A DNA stretch of 64,000 bases from Hyphomicrobiales bacterium (GCA_900473045.1 UCKS01000051.1:1-64000); one strand, 5' to 3'. Positions 1 through 8,606 are shown, numbered from the stretch's first letter. Translations and numbers: made by a program. The notes: a model not told the origin generated them from the letters alone.

Positions 1-29
1 GTGGCTTGAGGTGTTGAAGCGGCCGCGAT

Positions 30-86
30 CTCCCTCTTCTCCCCATCGGGGAGAAGGTGGCCCGCAGGGCCGGATGAGGGGGCCGA
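30..86. repeat. Rhizobial palindromic intergenic repeat (RIME-like)
   Basis: Two adjacent palindromes are visible. The first has 9-bp arms CTTCTCCCC / GGGGAGAAG around ATC (36-56). The second has arms GGCCC / GGGCC around GCA (59-71). A GATGAGGGGG tail follows. The same CTTCTCCCC hairpin and GATGAGGGGG motif recur at about 27380-27512. This architecture resembles the intergenic mosaic elements known from Rhizobium and Agrobacterium; the family name is inferred from memory and was not searched. Confidence 0.6.
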
Positions 87-384
87 AGTTCTTCGTGCCA
101 AAAGACAAGCCAGGGCAAGGGTTCCCTTGCCGCGCTGAGACACGGCAGCTGGAGAATAAGCTCGGGGAGGACGAAAGTGGGGAAGCAATTCGGTATCGAG
201 AGCCGTTCCGGGGGGGAAGCCGCTCACGCAACAGCGGCGTCACACGCTCTGTCCGCATTCCGGGAAAAAAGGGTGAGGCAATCCTCCCAGCCACGCCTAG
301 GACCACCCCACCCGTCGCTTGCAGACTACCAGCCATACGGCAGGCCGCCCGCCACGCGACATCATTTGCCCACCGGGCAAACCT
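87..384. other. Intergenic stretch without a recognisable gene
   Basis: No open frame here has convincing family features, and the overlapping plus-strand frames look like chance GC-rich frames. A perfect 7-bp hairpin (TTTGCCC / GGGCAAA, loop ACC) lies at 365-381, just past the stop of the minus-strand DUF4345 gene. It could act as a 3' end structure, although no T-run follows it. A weaker hairpin, GCCGCT...AGCGGC, lies near 220-240. Confidence 0.4.
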
Positions 385-816
385 TCAAACCCGCGCCTGG
401 CTCAACGCCGCCACCCGTCCATGCCAGACCACCAGACACGGCACGACGACCAGCTCCATGCCAAGCCCGAGCAGGTGCCCGGCGGACGGCAGGCCATCGA
501 TAACCAGCGAATACAGCCGCGCCAGCCCGCCGCCAAACGTCAGGATCGCCAGCAGCCGGATGCGTTCTGTCTTCTTCTCGATCGCCGGAATGCAGCTGTA
601 CCAGCCGATCCCGAAGGCGAGGAAAAGCCCCGACAGGAACCGCATATGGCTGCTGAGATCGACAGACGGTGTCTTCTCGCCGAGAAAGCCGGGTCCCGTC
701 ACCACGCCGCACAGCCCGGCAAACACCGGCAGCATGGCGAGAATAGCGATGGTTGCCTGCAACAGGCGCCGCTGGCGGAAATCGGCCGGGCTGATCTGAT
801 AGGCAAGGCTGGGCAT
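385..816 (-). CDS. DUF4345 family small membrane protein
   Basis: A 143-aa protein with four hydrophobic stretches, so an integral inner-membrane protein. The pattern of a first helix ending in AGLCG, a conserved RF.SG.F..FG segment and a GG.ARL motif fits the DUF4345 family, whose function is unknown. The ATG at 816 is chosen because CAGGAGG precedes it by five bases; an upstream in-frame ATG at 882 lacks a good ribosome site. The gene is divergent from the arsR/SRPBCC pair, and the roughly 140-bp gap holds a palindrome that may control both sides. Family call fairly sure, role unknown. Confidence 0.7.
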   Translation of the reverse strand: MPSLAYQISPADFRQRRLLQATIAILAMLPVFAGLCGVVTGPGFLGEKTPSVDLSSHMRFLSGLFLAFGIGWYSCIPAIEKKTERIRLLAILTFGGGLARLYSLVIDGLPSAGHLLGLGMELVVVPCLVVWHGRVAALSQARV

Positions 817-949
817 CGCGTTTCCTCCTGAAGTCCTCAGGGTACGGGTACCGGAGCGGGCGAGTTTCAGGTTTTCGAACACATCGGCGTGAACACAACA
901 CTTAGCAATTCACTTAACTATCCCTTGCGCCCATCGCCGCACCATGATA

Positions 950-967
950 GTTAGGCATATGCTTAAC
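950..967. promoter_or_regulatory. 18-bp imperfect palindrome, likely ArsR operator
   Basis: GTTAGGCAT / ATGCTTAAC is an inverted repeat with one mismatched pair, and it contains the ATG at 959. A second inverted pair, TTAACTAT (913-920) and ATAGTTAG (946-953), lies just upstream. ArsR-family repressors bind such AT-rich dyads, so autoregulation is likely. This is inference from position and symmetry. Confidence 0.45.
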
Positions 968-1333
968 CAATCAAACCAACTCGATCTGATGTTCCAGGCG
1001 CTCGCCGATCCGGCCCGGCGGATGATGGTGGACAGGCTCTGCCACGGACCGGCCTCCGTCAGCGAACTGGCCGGCCCGCTGACCATGTCCCTGCCCTCCG
1101 TCATGCAGCACCTGCAGGTGCTGGAACTGAGCGGCCTCGTCCAATCGCAGAAGGTCGGGCGGGTGCGCACCTGCACCATCGACCGGCAGGTCTTGAGCCT
1201 TGCCGAACAATGGATCTCCGACCGCCGCGCCCTGTGGGGCCGCCGATTCGATGCGCTGGGCGACTATCTCGCCGGCAATCCGGAAGAGCCCGACACCATT
1301 CAAACCGAACCATCTCAAGGGAGTGAAAAATGA
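959..1333 (+). CDS. ArsR-family transcriptional regulator
   Basis: A 124-aa winged-helix repressor. It begins with the LM.QALADPARR.M.D.L motif and carries the recognition helix around SLPSVMQHLQVLE, with the GLVQSQKVGR wing that follows. No metal-binding ELCVC-type cysteines are present, so a metal sensor role is unlikely. ArsR proteins of this subtype usually sit before an SRPBCC/AHSA1 gene, as here: its TGA overlaps the ATG of the next gene (ATGA), which implies translational coupling. The start could also be the ATG at 944; neither has a clear Shine-Dalgarno sequence. Confidence 0.85.
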   Translation: MLNQSNQLDLMFQALADPARRMMVDRLCHGPASVSELAGPLTMSLPSVMQHLQVLELSGLVQSQKVGRVRTCTIDRQVLSLAEQWISDRRALWGRRFDALGDYLAGNPEEPDTIQTEPSQGSEK

Positions 1334-1803
1334 CCGACCGCAGCGTAACCCATGCCACTTTCGTCATCGAGCGCGTCTACGACGCCTCGCCAGCCCGGGT
1401 CTTCAAGGCCTTTTCCGACCCGGCCGCCCGCAACCGCTGGTTCGTCAAGGCCGACAACTGGCCGATTGCCGAATACACGTTCGACTTCCGCGTCGGCGGC
1501 CGCGAGACCGGCCGTTTCAGCCCGGACGGCACGATGATGATCTATAACGAAACCATCTATCACGACATCGTCCCGGACAACCGGATGATCTTCGCCTATT
1601 CAATGCTGATCGGCGATAAGCGGATTTCATCGTCGCTCGCCACGGTGGAGCTGAAGGCCGAAGGCACAAAGACCCGGCTGTTCTACACCGAACAGGGCGC
1701 CTTCCTCGACGGCCTCGACAAGGTCGCCGACCGCGAAAAGGGCTGCCGCGACCTCTACGAGCAATTGGCACTCGAACTCGAGCGCAACGCTGCCGCCGCC
1801 TGA
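1330..1803 (+). CDS. SRPBCC (AHSA1-like) family protein
   Basis: A 157-aa START-like helix-grip protein. N-terminal FVIERVYDASPARVFKAF, the SDP...RWF segment and the FRVGGRETG turn are typical of the AHSA1/SRPBCC branch that binds hydrophobic ligands in a deep cavity. The start codon overlaps the arsR stop, so the two form a coupled operon. ArsR-SRPBCC pairs are common in rhizobia, but their substrate is generally unknown. Family call firm, function unassigned. Confidence 0.85.
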   Translation: MTDRSVTHATFVIERVYDASPARVFKAFSDPAARNRWFVKADNWPIAEYTFDFRVGGRETGRFSPDGTMMIYNETIYHDIVPDNRMIFAYSMLIGDKRISSSLATVELKAEGTKTRLFYTEQGAFLDGLDKVADREKGCRDLYEQLALELERNAAAA

Positions 1804-1893
1804 GCAAGCCTGCGGCAATCATTGCTGCGGCGCCCGCTTCACGGACATGGGCGCCGCATATTGATTCGCGCGCCAACAGGCGCTATCTAAGCA

Positions 1894-1948
1894 CTCGTGG
1901 TGATTTGGCCGGCCGGCTTGCAGCCACGTTAAATAAGTTGCTAAAGGG
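1894..1948 (+). ncRNA. SAM-II riboswitch (metA leader)
   Basis: The P1 stem CGTGG (1896-1900) pairs with CCACG (1924-1928). The loop holds the conserved GATTTG and CGGCTTGCAG elements, and the TTAAATAAGTTGCTAAAG tail supplies the pseudoknot strand. This matches the SAM-II class described upstream of metA in Agrobacterium and other alphaproteobacteria, where S-adenosylmethionine lowers expression. Compared with the consensus as I recall it, GATTTG would pair with TAAGTT, giving two G-U pairs in place of G-C. Together with the terminator that follows, it likely shuts metAA off when SAM is abundant. Confidence 0.9.
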
Positions 1949-1972
1949 CCGTGCGTGCGCAAGCAAGCGGGC

Positions 1973-2003
1973 CCGGTAGCGATTCTGTCGTTGCCGGTTT
2001 TTT
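1973..2003 (+). terminator. Intrinsic terminator between SAM-II aptamer and metAA
   Basis: CCGGTAGCGA (1973-1982) pairs over 10 bp, with two G-U pairs, with TCGTTGCCGG (1988-1997) across a TTCTG loop. Six T residues follow directly (1998-2003). A competing hairpin, GCCGG (1993-1997) with CCGGC (2007-2011), would break the 3' arm of the terminator and could be the read-through form. The position, 25 bases after the aptamer and 35 before the ATG, suggests transcriptional attenuation. Confidence 0.65.
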
Positions 2004-2037
2004 GTGCCGGCGTATTCGTAGAGCCGAGTATTGCCCC

Positions 2038-2964
2038 ATGCCCATCAAGATTCCCGATACGCTGCCTGCCTATGAGACTCTCGTCAAAGAGGGGGTGCGG
2101 GTAATGACCGAAACTGCGGCGATCCGGCAGGACATCCGGCCGCTTCAGATCGGCCTGCTCAATCTGATGCCGAACAAGATCAAGACCGAAGTGCAGATGG
2201 CGCGCCTCGTCGGCGCCTCGCCGCTGCAGGTCGAATTCTCACTCATCCGGCTGGGCGGCCATAAGGCCAAGAACACGCCGGAAGAGCATCTGCTGGCCTT
2301 CTACGAGACCTGGGAAGAGGTCAAGCACCGCAGGTTCGACGGCCTGATCATCACCGGCGCCCCTGTCGAGACGCTGGATTACGAGGACGTCACCTACTGG
2401 AACGAGATGCGTGAGATCCTCGACTGGACCCATACCAATGTCCATTCGACGCTAAACATCTGCTGGGGCGCAATGGCGGCGATCTACCATTTCCATGGCG
2501 TGCCGAAATACACGCTGAAGGAAAAGGCCTTCGGCGTCTACCGCCACCACAATCTCAACCCGTCCTCGCCCTATCTCAGCGGCTTTTCCGATGATTTCCA
2601 GATCCCGGTGTCGCGCTGGACAGAGGTGCGCCGCGCCGATATCGAGAAAAAGCCAGCGCTGGAAATCCTGATGGAATCCGAGGAAATGGGCGTCTGCTTC
2701 GTCCATGAGAAGGTCGGCAACCGGCTCTACGTGTTCAATCATGTCGAATATGATTCGACCTCGCTGTCGGACGAATATTTCCGCGATGTCGATGCCGGTG
2801 TGCCGATCAAGATGCCGCACAACCACTTTCCCCACAATGATCCGACGCTGACGCCGCAGAACCGTTGGCGCAGCCATGCACACCTGTTGTTCGGCAACTG
2901 GATCAACGATATCTATCAGACGACATCCTATGATCTCGCCGATATCGGGAAGGACAGACGCTGA
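2038..2964 (+). CDS. metAA: Homoserine O-acetyltransferase, MetA type
   Basis: Activates homoserine for methionine synthesis in the cytoplasm. The 308-aa length fits the MetA family. From the ATG at 2038 the nucleophile is Cys142 (in NICWGAMA), with His235 and Glu237 (FNHVEY) completing the site. Residue 111 is Glu (TGAPVETL). In the MetA family Glu at this position goes with acetyl-CoA use and Gly with succinyl-CoA use, so the enzyme is predicted to be an acetyltransferase despite its resemblance to succinyltransferases. The start is fixed by this numbering; an upstream in-frame start at 1951 would lie in the terminator region. Controlled by the SAM-II leader. A GNAT gene overlaps its stop. 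Confidence 0.93.
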   Translation: MPIKIPDTLPAYETLVKEGVRVMTETAAIRQDIRPLQIGLLNLMPNKIKTEVQMARLVGASPLQVEFSLIRLGGHKAKNTPEEHLLAFYETWEEVKHRRFDGLIITGAPVETLDYEDVTYWNEMREILDWTHTNVHSTLNICWGAMAAIYHFHGVPKYTLKEKAFGVYRHHNLNPSSPYLSGFSDDFQIPVSRWTEVRRADIEKKPALEILMESEEMGVCFVHEKVGNRLYVFNHVEYDSTSLSDEYFRDVDAGVPIKMPHNHFPHNDPTLTPQNRWRSHAHLLFGNWINDIYQTTSYDLADIGKDRR

Positions 2965-3413
2965 CCGCAAACCTTACCATCCGTCCCATCGAAGCGGGAG
3001 ATGAACAAGACTGGCGCCGCCTGTGGAAGGCCTATCTGGCGTTCTACGAAACCACCCTGCCGGAAGATATCTACGCGCTGACCTTTTCGCGGCTCTTGAG
3101 CGGCTCGGCCCATGAATATGCAGGATTTCTCGCGGTGCTGGAAGGCAAGCCGGTCGGCCTTGCCCATTTTCTCTTTCACCGATCCTGCTGGCACCAAAAT
3201 TCCATCTGCTATCTGCAGGACCTGTTTGCCGACCCGAATGTGCGCGGACAGGGAATTGGCCGGGCGCTGATCGAAGCTGTCTATGCCCGGGCCAACACGG
3301 AAAAGGCCGAGGAAGTCTACTGGATGACCCAGGACTTCAACGCCAATGCCCGCAAGCTTTACGACCGGATCGCCGACAAGACGCCTTTCATCATCTATCA
3401 GAAGACGTTTTGA
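2961..3413 (+). CDS. GNAT-family N-acetyltransferase with a probable CTG start
   Basis: The protein reads as a complete GNAT fold from [10 protein letters not shown] at the N-terminus through the acetyl-CoA-binding [11 protein letters not shown] loop to the conserved NARKLYD..A motif (about 150 aa). The frame has no ATG, GTG or TTG upstream of the fold. CTG at 2961 overlaps the metAA stop and has AAGGA (2950-2954) six bases before it, so a translationally coupled CTG start is the best reading. An ATG at 3096 would remove the first third of the domain. Substrate unknown. Confidence 0.75.
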   Translation: MTANLTIRPIEAGDEQDWRRLWKAYLAFYETTLPEDIYALTFSRLLSGSAHEYAGFLAVLEGKPVGLAHFLFHRSCWHQNSICYLQDLFADPNVRGQGIGRALIEAVYARANTEKAEEVYWMTQDFNANARKLYDRIADKTPFIIYQKTF

Positions 3414-3552
3414 GACGAATCTGTTCTGTCTCCGCTCGGAAGGCCCGAAACGCCGACTGCGGCAGTCGACCGCAAATTGTATGACTTTTCGGTTGCCGCC
3501 ATCAGCGAAATGACGCAGTTTGCCGCCCGGGAAAAGTGGAGGAAGAGTAACC

Positions 3553-4569
3553 GTGCAGACAGAGACTGAAGTGTTCGGCCATATGCCGTCCGGCGAACCC
3601 GTGCATCGCCTTGTCATCAAGGGCGGTGGATTGACCGCACATATCCTCACCTGGGGCTCTGTCATTCAGGACCTGCGCCTTGATGGCCATGCAGCGCCCC
3701 TGGTGCTCGGTTTCGAGAATTTTTCCGATTATCTCGCCCACTCCCCCTATTTCGGCGCAACGCCCGGCCGCAACGCCAACCGCATCGGCGGCGGGCGTTT
3801 TGCCATCGACGGCGTGTCCTATCAGCTCGAATGCAACGAAAAAGGCGTAACCCACCTGCATGGCGGCATCGACGGCATTGCCAAACGCCTGTGGAAGGTG
3901 ATCGAGACGGCGGAAAACCGCGTGGTGCTGCAGATCGTCGATCCCGATGGCCGCGCCGGCTATCCCGGCAATTGCACCATCACCTGCACCTATACGGTCA
4001 GCGATGGCGGCGTCCTCAATGTTCTGTATGAAAGCACCACCGACCGCGCAACGATCTGCAACGTCTGCCAGCACAGCTATTTCAATCTCGACGGCACCGC
4101 CGATGCGCTTGGCCATGACGCGATGATCGCCGCCAACAGCTATCTGCCGACCAACGAACTGCAGGTTCCGACCGGCGATATCCGCGCCGTCGGGGGTACC
4201 GCCTTCGATCTGCGCGAAATGACCCCGCTGCGCCGCCAGCTGGACGGCGACAAGATCGGCTACGACCACAATTTCTGCCTGGCAGAGGCGCGCGGCCCGA
4301 AACAGTCCGTTGCCCTGGTACGCAGCATCAATTCCGGCATCTCGCTGGAAGTGCGCACCACGGAGCCCGGCGTGCAATTCTATACCGGCTTCAAGATGAA
4401 CGTTGCCGTGCCCGGCCTCGAAGGCCGCCATTATGGCCCGTTTGCCGGCTTCTGCCTGGAAACCCAGATCTGGCCGGACGCAGTCAATCATGCCAACTTC
4501 CCGCAAGCCGTATTGCGGCCGGGCGAAACGCTCAGGCAGGAAACCGATTACGTCTTTACCCGGAGCTGA
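3553..4569 (+). CDS. galM: Aldose 1-epimerase (mutarotase)
   Basis: Interconverts alpha and beta anomers of aldoses in the cytoplasm. The 338-aa protein shows the galactose-mutarotase fold: GATPGRNANRI (binding-site Asn/Arg), THLHGG with the acid His, the QHSYFNLDG motif with the second His, and a late QFYTGF...CLETQ region with the catalytic Glu. GTG at 3553 is chosen because GAGGAAG lies about eight bases upstream; a longer in-frame ATG at 3520 has no site. It stands alone between the GNAT gene and an SDR. Confidence 0.85.
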   Translation: MQTETEVFGHMPSGEPVHRLVIKGGGLTAHILTWGSVIQDLRLDGHAAPLVLGFENFSDYLAHSPYFGATPGRNANRIGGGRFAIDGVSYQLECNEKGVTHLHGGIDGIAKRLWKVIETAENRVVLQIVDPDGRAGYPGNCTITCTYTVSDGGVLNVLYESTTDRATICNVCQHSYFNLDGTADALGHDAMIAANSYLPTNELQVPTGDIRAVGGTAFDLREMTPLRRQLDGDKIGYDHNFCLAEARGPKQSVALVRSINSGISLEVRTTEPGVQFYTGFKMNVAVPGLEGRHYGPFAGFCLETQIWPDAVNHANFPQAVLRPGETLRQETDYVFTRS

Positions 4570-4798
4570 TCTGCGCCCTGCCTTCCTCGTCCACGCCGAT
4601 ACAACGCCTCACGGCGGCACCGGCACGATATAGGACGAATCACCTTCGTACGCTCATCCAACGTCGGCGCGGCGCGAGCCGCTCCCTCGTCGTCGCCGAT
4701 GGGCTGATCCCATAAGTCCGAAAGCAAATCCGCTGGGCTTTTGCAGCAAAACCGGATTTGATGCCCTATCAATGATGCGGCAACAGGAGGACTTGAGC

Positions 4799-5566
4799 AT
4801 GACTGCAGCAAGCGGATCGAAGATTGCACTGGTTACCGGCGGCGGTACCGGCATCGGCCGTGCAATCGCCAAGGCCCTTTTGAAAAACGGCTTCACCACC
4901 GTCATTTCCGGACGGCGCTTTGACGTTCTGCAAGTGGCGGCGAAGGAGCTGTCCGCTGAGACCGGCGGCACAGCACGGGCGTTCGCCGCCGATGTCGGCG
5001 ACCCGCAGGCGGTTGCCACCCTGTTTTCGGCTATCCGCCATGATTTCGGCCGTCTCGACCTGCTGGTCAACAATGCCGGCATGGGTCTGCCGGCGGTCCC
5101 GATGGAAGACATCACCTTCGAGCAGTGGAACGCCATTGTCAGCGCCAACCTGACGGGCACTTTCCTCTGTACCCAGCAGGCGATGAAGCTGATGAAGGCA
5201 CAGACGCCGCGTGGCGGCCGGATCATCAACAACGGCTCGATCTCCGCCTCGACGCCGCGCCCGATGTCGGCACCCTACACAGCCACCAAACACGCCATCG
5301 CCGGCCTCACCAAATCGACCGCCCTCGACGGCCGCGTGTTCGACATTGCCTGCGGCCAGATCGATATCGGCAATGCCTCGACGGAAATGACGGCAAGGAT
5401 GAGCGGCGGCGTGCTGCAAGCCAACGGCGAAATCGCCCCCGAACCGACCATCCCGGCAAACCTGGTGGCAGACGCTGTCATCTACATGGCCGGACTGCCG
5501 CTTGACGCCAACGTGCTGACGATGACGGTGATGGCGACGCAGATGCCGTATGTGGGGAGGGGATAA
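4799..5566 (+). CDS. Short-chain dehydrogenase/reductase
   Basis: A 255-aa classical SDR. The NAD(P)-binding motif TGGGTGIG lies near residues 13-20, NNAG near 95, the catalytic Ser in NGSIS and the YTATK catalytic pair near residue 160. An arginine pair after beta-2 (SGRR) favours NADP. The ATG at 4799 follows CAGGAGG by ten bases; a start at 4772 would place the ribosome site inside the gene. The C-terminal [15 protein letters not shown] fits SDRs related to YciK/FabG-like oxidoreductases of unknown substrate. It is followed by a tRNA on the other strand. Confidence 0.85.
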   Translation: MTAASGSKIALVTGGGTGIGRAIAKALLKNGFTTVISGRRFDVLQVAAKELSAETGGTARAFAADVGDPQAVATLFSAIRHDFGRLDLLVNNAGMGLPAVPMEDITFEQWNAIVSANLTGTFLCTQQAMKLMKAQTPRGGRIINNGSISASTPRPMSAPYTATKHAIAGLTKSTALDGRVFDIACGQIDIGNASTEMTARMSGGVLQANGEIAPEPTIPANLVADAVIYMAGLPLDANVLTMTVMATQMPYVGRG

Positions 5567-5632
5567 GGATAAAACGCTCGAAGCAAGGCCGCCGGAGCGA
5601 CTTTCAAACTTCTGCATCTCAGTAGAGAAAAA

Positions 5633-5707
5633 TGGAGCGGGTGAAGCGATTCGAACGCTCGACCCCAACCTTGGCAAGGTTGTGCTCTACCCCTGAGCTA
5701 CACCCGC
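5633..5707 (-). tRNA. tRNA-Gly (GCC anticodon)
   Basis: On the minus strand a full cloverleaf is readable: acceptor GCGGGTG pairs with CACCCGC, D-arm GCTCAGGGGTAGAGC, anticodon loop TTGCCAA (anticodon GCC, reading GGC/GGT), TPsiC arm with GTTCGAATC. The CCA end is encoded (TCCA at 5633-5636 read in reverse). Length 75 including CCA, no intron. Confidence 0.97.
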
Positions 5708-5961
5708 TCATTGCCCAAGGTCCGGGGGTAGTCGGTGGACCGTGGCGCCGCTGCGTTTGTTGTTTGCTGCGACGACGGCTATATGGCCCAGACGATTTTT
5801 AAATGCAACAGGGAAATGACGGTCGATCCAATAATTTTTCATGGAAATGTCGCAAGCCTCTGAAAACAAGGCGTTTTGCAGCCCGTATTCTGTGGAAGAT
5901 TGCGATTTTCTGCCCTTCGACGTAAGCAAGACCGTCATTTTAAAGCCAGAAGGATGCCGTG

Positions 5962-6471
5962 ATGAGTGAAATACAGCCGAAAACGCAGGATGAATTATTC
6001 CTGTTTCTCGACAGCCTCGGCATCGCGCACACGACGATGCGGCACGAGCCGGTTTTCACCGTCGCCGAATCGGTGGCGCTGCGGGACGCCATTGCCGGAG
6101 GACACACCAAGAACCTGTTCGTGAAGGACAAGAAGGACAACTACTTCCTGCTCACCGTCGAGGAAAACGCGACGGTGGACCTGAAGACGGTGCACACGCT
6201 CATCGGCGGCGCCAGCAAGGTCTCCTTCGGCCGGCCGGAAAAGCTGATGGAATATCTCGGCGTCATCCCCGGCGCCGTCACCGCCTTCGGCGTGATCAAT
6301 GATACCCAACAGAACGTGAAGATCATCGTCGACGAAGACCTGATGAAGGACGAGATCATCAACTGCCATCCGCTGTCCAACGATGCGACGACATCGATCG
6401 CGTCGAAGGACCTGCTGCGCTTTATCGAGGCGACGGGACACGAAGCCCTTGTCTTGAAAGTGACGTCCTGA
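5962..6471 (+). CDS. Prolyl-tRNA editing protein, ProX/YbaK-type deacylase
   Basis: A 169-aa single-domain trans-editing protein. It would hydrolyse mischarged Ala-tRNA(Pro), or a related mischarged tRNA, in the cytoplasm. The domain shows HTTMRHEPVFTVAE at the N-terminus, GHTKNLFVKDKKDNYFL with the conserved Lys of the INS/ProX family, and KVSFGRPEKLMEYLGVIPGAV. The free-standing length fits ProXp-ala. ATG 5962 is preferred because AGAAGGA precedes it by eight bases; GTG 5959 is the alternative. Confidence 0.85.
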   Translation: MSEIQPKTQDELFLFLDSLGIAHTTMRHEPVFTVAESVALRDAIAGGHTKNLFVKDKKDNYFLLTVEENATVDLKTVHTLIGGASKVSFGRPEKLMEYLGVIPGAVTAFGVINDTQQNVKIIVDEDLMKDEIINCHPLSNDATTSIASKDLLRFIEATGHEALVLKVTS

Positions 6472-6529
6472 CATACGATCTCTGACGGGAAGACAGTCAG
6501 ACGGACGAGGATGTCCGCGAGGAGACATG

Positions 6530-7522
6530 ATGAGCGGCAACGACAATCCCTATGCAGCATCCTACGGCAACCAGATGACGGCGACGGCCAGCTATGGCGG
6601 CGCCCCGGCCCAGGCCCCGGCAGCAACACCCGCTGCAGCGGCGGCCGACCTCATCAAGGAAACCACCACCGCCAACTTCACGCGCGACGTGCTGGAAGCC
6701 TCCCGCCAGCAGCCGGTTCTGGTCGACTTCTGGGCGCCCTGGTGCGGCCCGTGCAAGCAGCTGACCCCGGTGATCGAAAAGGTCGTGACCGAGGCGCAGG
6801 GCCGGGTCAGGCTGGTCAAGATGAATATCGACGACCATCCCTCGATCGCCGGCCAGCTCGGCATCCAGTCCATTCCGGCCGTCATCGCCTTCGTCGGCGG
6901 AAAGCCGGTCGATGGTTTCATGGGTGCCGTGCCTGAAAGCCAGATCCGCGAGTTCATCGACAAGGTCGCCGGTCCGATGGTCGATGACCAGCAGGCCGGG
7001 ATCGATGCGGCGCTCGCAGACGCGAAAGCCCTGGTCGAGCAGGGCGACATCGAGAACGCCGCCGGCCTTTTCGGCGCGGTACTGCAGGCGGACCCGGAGA
7101 ATGCTGCCGCCTTGGCAGGGCTAGCCAATTGCCTGATCACCGCCGGTGAACTGGAGCAGGCGCGCGAGGTGCTGGCCGATCTCTCCGAAGAACTTGCCAA
7201 GGATGCCGGTATCGCCGCCGTTGTCAAAAAGCTCGACCAGATCGAGGAAGCCCGCAAGCTCGGCGACCCGAATGCGCTTGAGGAAATCCTCGCTGCCGAT
7301 CCCGATGATCACGGCGCGCGCATCAAGCTCGCCAAGATCCGCAATGTCGAGGGCGACCGCGAGGCTGCCGCCGATCACCTGCTCAAAGTGATGAAGCGCG
7401 ACCGGGCGTTCGCAGATGACGGTGCGCGGCGCGAGTTGCTGCAATTCTTCGACGTCTGGGGACCGATGGACCCGGCAACGCTGTCGGCCCGCCGCAAACT
7501 GTCTTCCATCCTGTTTTCGTGA
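6530..7522 (+). CDS. Thioredoxin-TPR co-chaperone (CnoX/YbbN type)
   Basis: A 330-aa protein: an Ala/Pro-rich N-terminal tail (to about residue 45), a thioredoxin domain with the active site WCGPCK (about 70-75) and the cis-Pro SIPAV, then a helical repeat region with TPR-like units (about 150-330). This layout is that of CnoX/YbbN, which shields unfolded proteins and hands them to GroEL/DnaK. Here both active-site cysteines are kept, so redox activity is possible, unlike E. coli CnoX. ATG 6530 follows AGGAG by five bases. The LON-domain gene follows at 130 bp. Confidence 0.87.
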   Translation: MSGNDNPYAASYGNQMTATASYGGAPAQAPAATPAAAAADLIKETTTANFTRDVLEASRQQPVLVDFWAPWCGPCKQLTPVIEKVVTEAQGRVRLVKMNIDDHPSIAGQLGIQSIPAVIAFVGGKPVDGFMGAVPESQIREFIDKVAGPMVDDQQAGIDAALADAKALVEQGDIENAAGLFGAVLQADPENAAALAGLANCLITAGELEQAREVLADLSEELAKDAGIAAVVKKLDQIEEARKLGDPNALEEILAADPDDHGARIKLAKIRNVEGDREAAADHLLKVMKRDRAFADDGARRELLQFFDVWGPMDPATLSARRKLSSILFS

Positions 7523-7652
7523 TACCCTTTTACGAGGCGCCTTTGTGACAATCTCCCTTGAGATTTGCCGTTGGTGCCCCATTTCTTGTCGATAAGCGGC
7601 ACGGCGCCACAGCGGCTGCCAACAACGCCTACAGCGACGGGGTAATTGAGAC

Positions 7653-8336
7653 ATGCAAGTTGGTAATGCACGTTATCTGAGGCCTCAGGACCTGCCGGAG
7701 ACGCTTCCGGTATTCCCGCTGACGGGCGTGCTGCTGCTTCCGGGGTCACAATTGCCGCTCAACATCTTCGAGCCGCGCTACCTGTCGATGTTCGACGATG
7801 CGCTGGCCGGAAACCGCCTGATCGGCATGATCCAGCCGTCGTTTGGCGAAATTCGCGAGGAAGCGGGCCAGGCGCATGTGCAGGCGCTCTGCCAGGTCGG
7901 CTGCGTCGGCCGGATCACCTCGTTCGCCGAGATGGAGGACGGCCGTTATATCGTCTCACTGACTGGCATCTGCCGGTTCCGCCTGTTCGATGAAGTTCCG
8001 CTCGCAAAAAAGGGCTACCGCTCCTTCAAGATCGCCCCTTTCGCCACCGACCTCACCGGGCCGGACGACGAGGCGCAGGTCGATCGTCAGGCGCTGCTGG
8101 CCGCTTTCAAGGCCTATCTTGACGCCAACAAGCTGGAAGCCGACTGGGAGAGCGTCGAACTCGCCAGCAATGTGACGCTGGTCAACTCGATGGCGATGAT
8201 GTCGCCCTACGGCCCGGCGGAAAAACAAGCGCTCCTGGAGGCACCGGACCTGAAGACCCGTGCCGAAACACTGATTGCGATTACCGAAATCGTGCTTGCC
8301 CGCAATTTCGGCGATATCGAAACGATGCTGCAATAG
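7653..8336 (+). CDS. LON N-terminal substrate-binding domain protein
   Basis: A 227-aa stand-alone LON N-domain (ASCH/PUA-like), with FPLTGVLLLPGSQLPLNIFEPRYL as the family signature near residues 23-46 and G..GCVGRI in the middle. It has neither the AAA+ nor the protease domain of Lon. Such proteins are conserved in alphaproteobacteria next to Trm112-like genes, as here, and their role is not established. The Trm112-like gene starts ten bases downstream, so the two are probably one operon. Confidence 0.85.
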   Translation: MQVGNARYLRPQDLPETLPVFPLTGVLLLPGSQLPLNIFEPRYLSMFDDALAGNRLIGMIQPSFGEIREEAGQAHVQALCQVGCVGRITSFAEMEDGRYIVSLTGICRFRLFDEVPLAKKGYRSFKIAPFATDLTGPDDEAQVDRQALLAAFKAYLDANKLEADWESVELASNVTLVNSMAMMSPYGPAEKQALLEAPDLKTRAETLIAITEIVLARNFGDIETMLQ

Positions 8337-8345
8337 GCGGATATG

Positions 8346-8534
8346 ATGGAAGACAGGACCAGCCGGGTCGATCCCAAACTGCTTGAACTGCTGGTCTGCC
8401 CCCTCACCAAAGGCCGCCTCAGCTACCGCGCGGCCGACAACGAGTTGATCTCTGAAAAGGCAAGGCTCGCCTACCCGATCCGCGACGGCATCCCGATCAT
8501 GCTGATCTCAGAAGCGCGCAAGATCGAGGATTGA
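8346..8534 (+). CDS. Trm112/UPF0434 family protein
   Basis: A 62-aa protein with [17 protein letters not shown], a Y....[19 protein letters not shown] signature and an acidic tail. Eukaryotic Trm112 activates several methyltransferases. The bacterial small homologues keep only part of the zinc site (one CP pair here), and their partners are mostly unknown. ATG 8346 gives the usual family length and has GGCGG five bases upstream; ATG 8343 is the alternative. Downstream of and tightly linked to the LON-domain gene. Confidence 0.88.
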   Translation: MEDRTSRVDPKLLELLVCPLTKGRLSYRAADNELISEKARLAYPIRDGIPIMLISEARKIED

Positions 8535-8606
8535 GCCACATACGGCACCCGGCGTGGCGGGCTTTTACGGGCCTTCAACCAATAGGGGATATGGCTTTCC
8601 ACTGAG

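Noticed and set aside
1-384. Possible cobalamin or other riboswitch or small RNA in the left-end GC-rich stretch
   Set aside because: Isolated hairpins are present, but no class-specific conserved boxes were found on either strand.
5708-5958. 76-codon frame upstream of the tRNA-Gly gene
   Set aside because: It lies between the tRNA and the ProX gene, has no family feature and no clear ribosome site.
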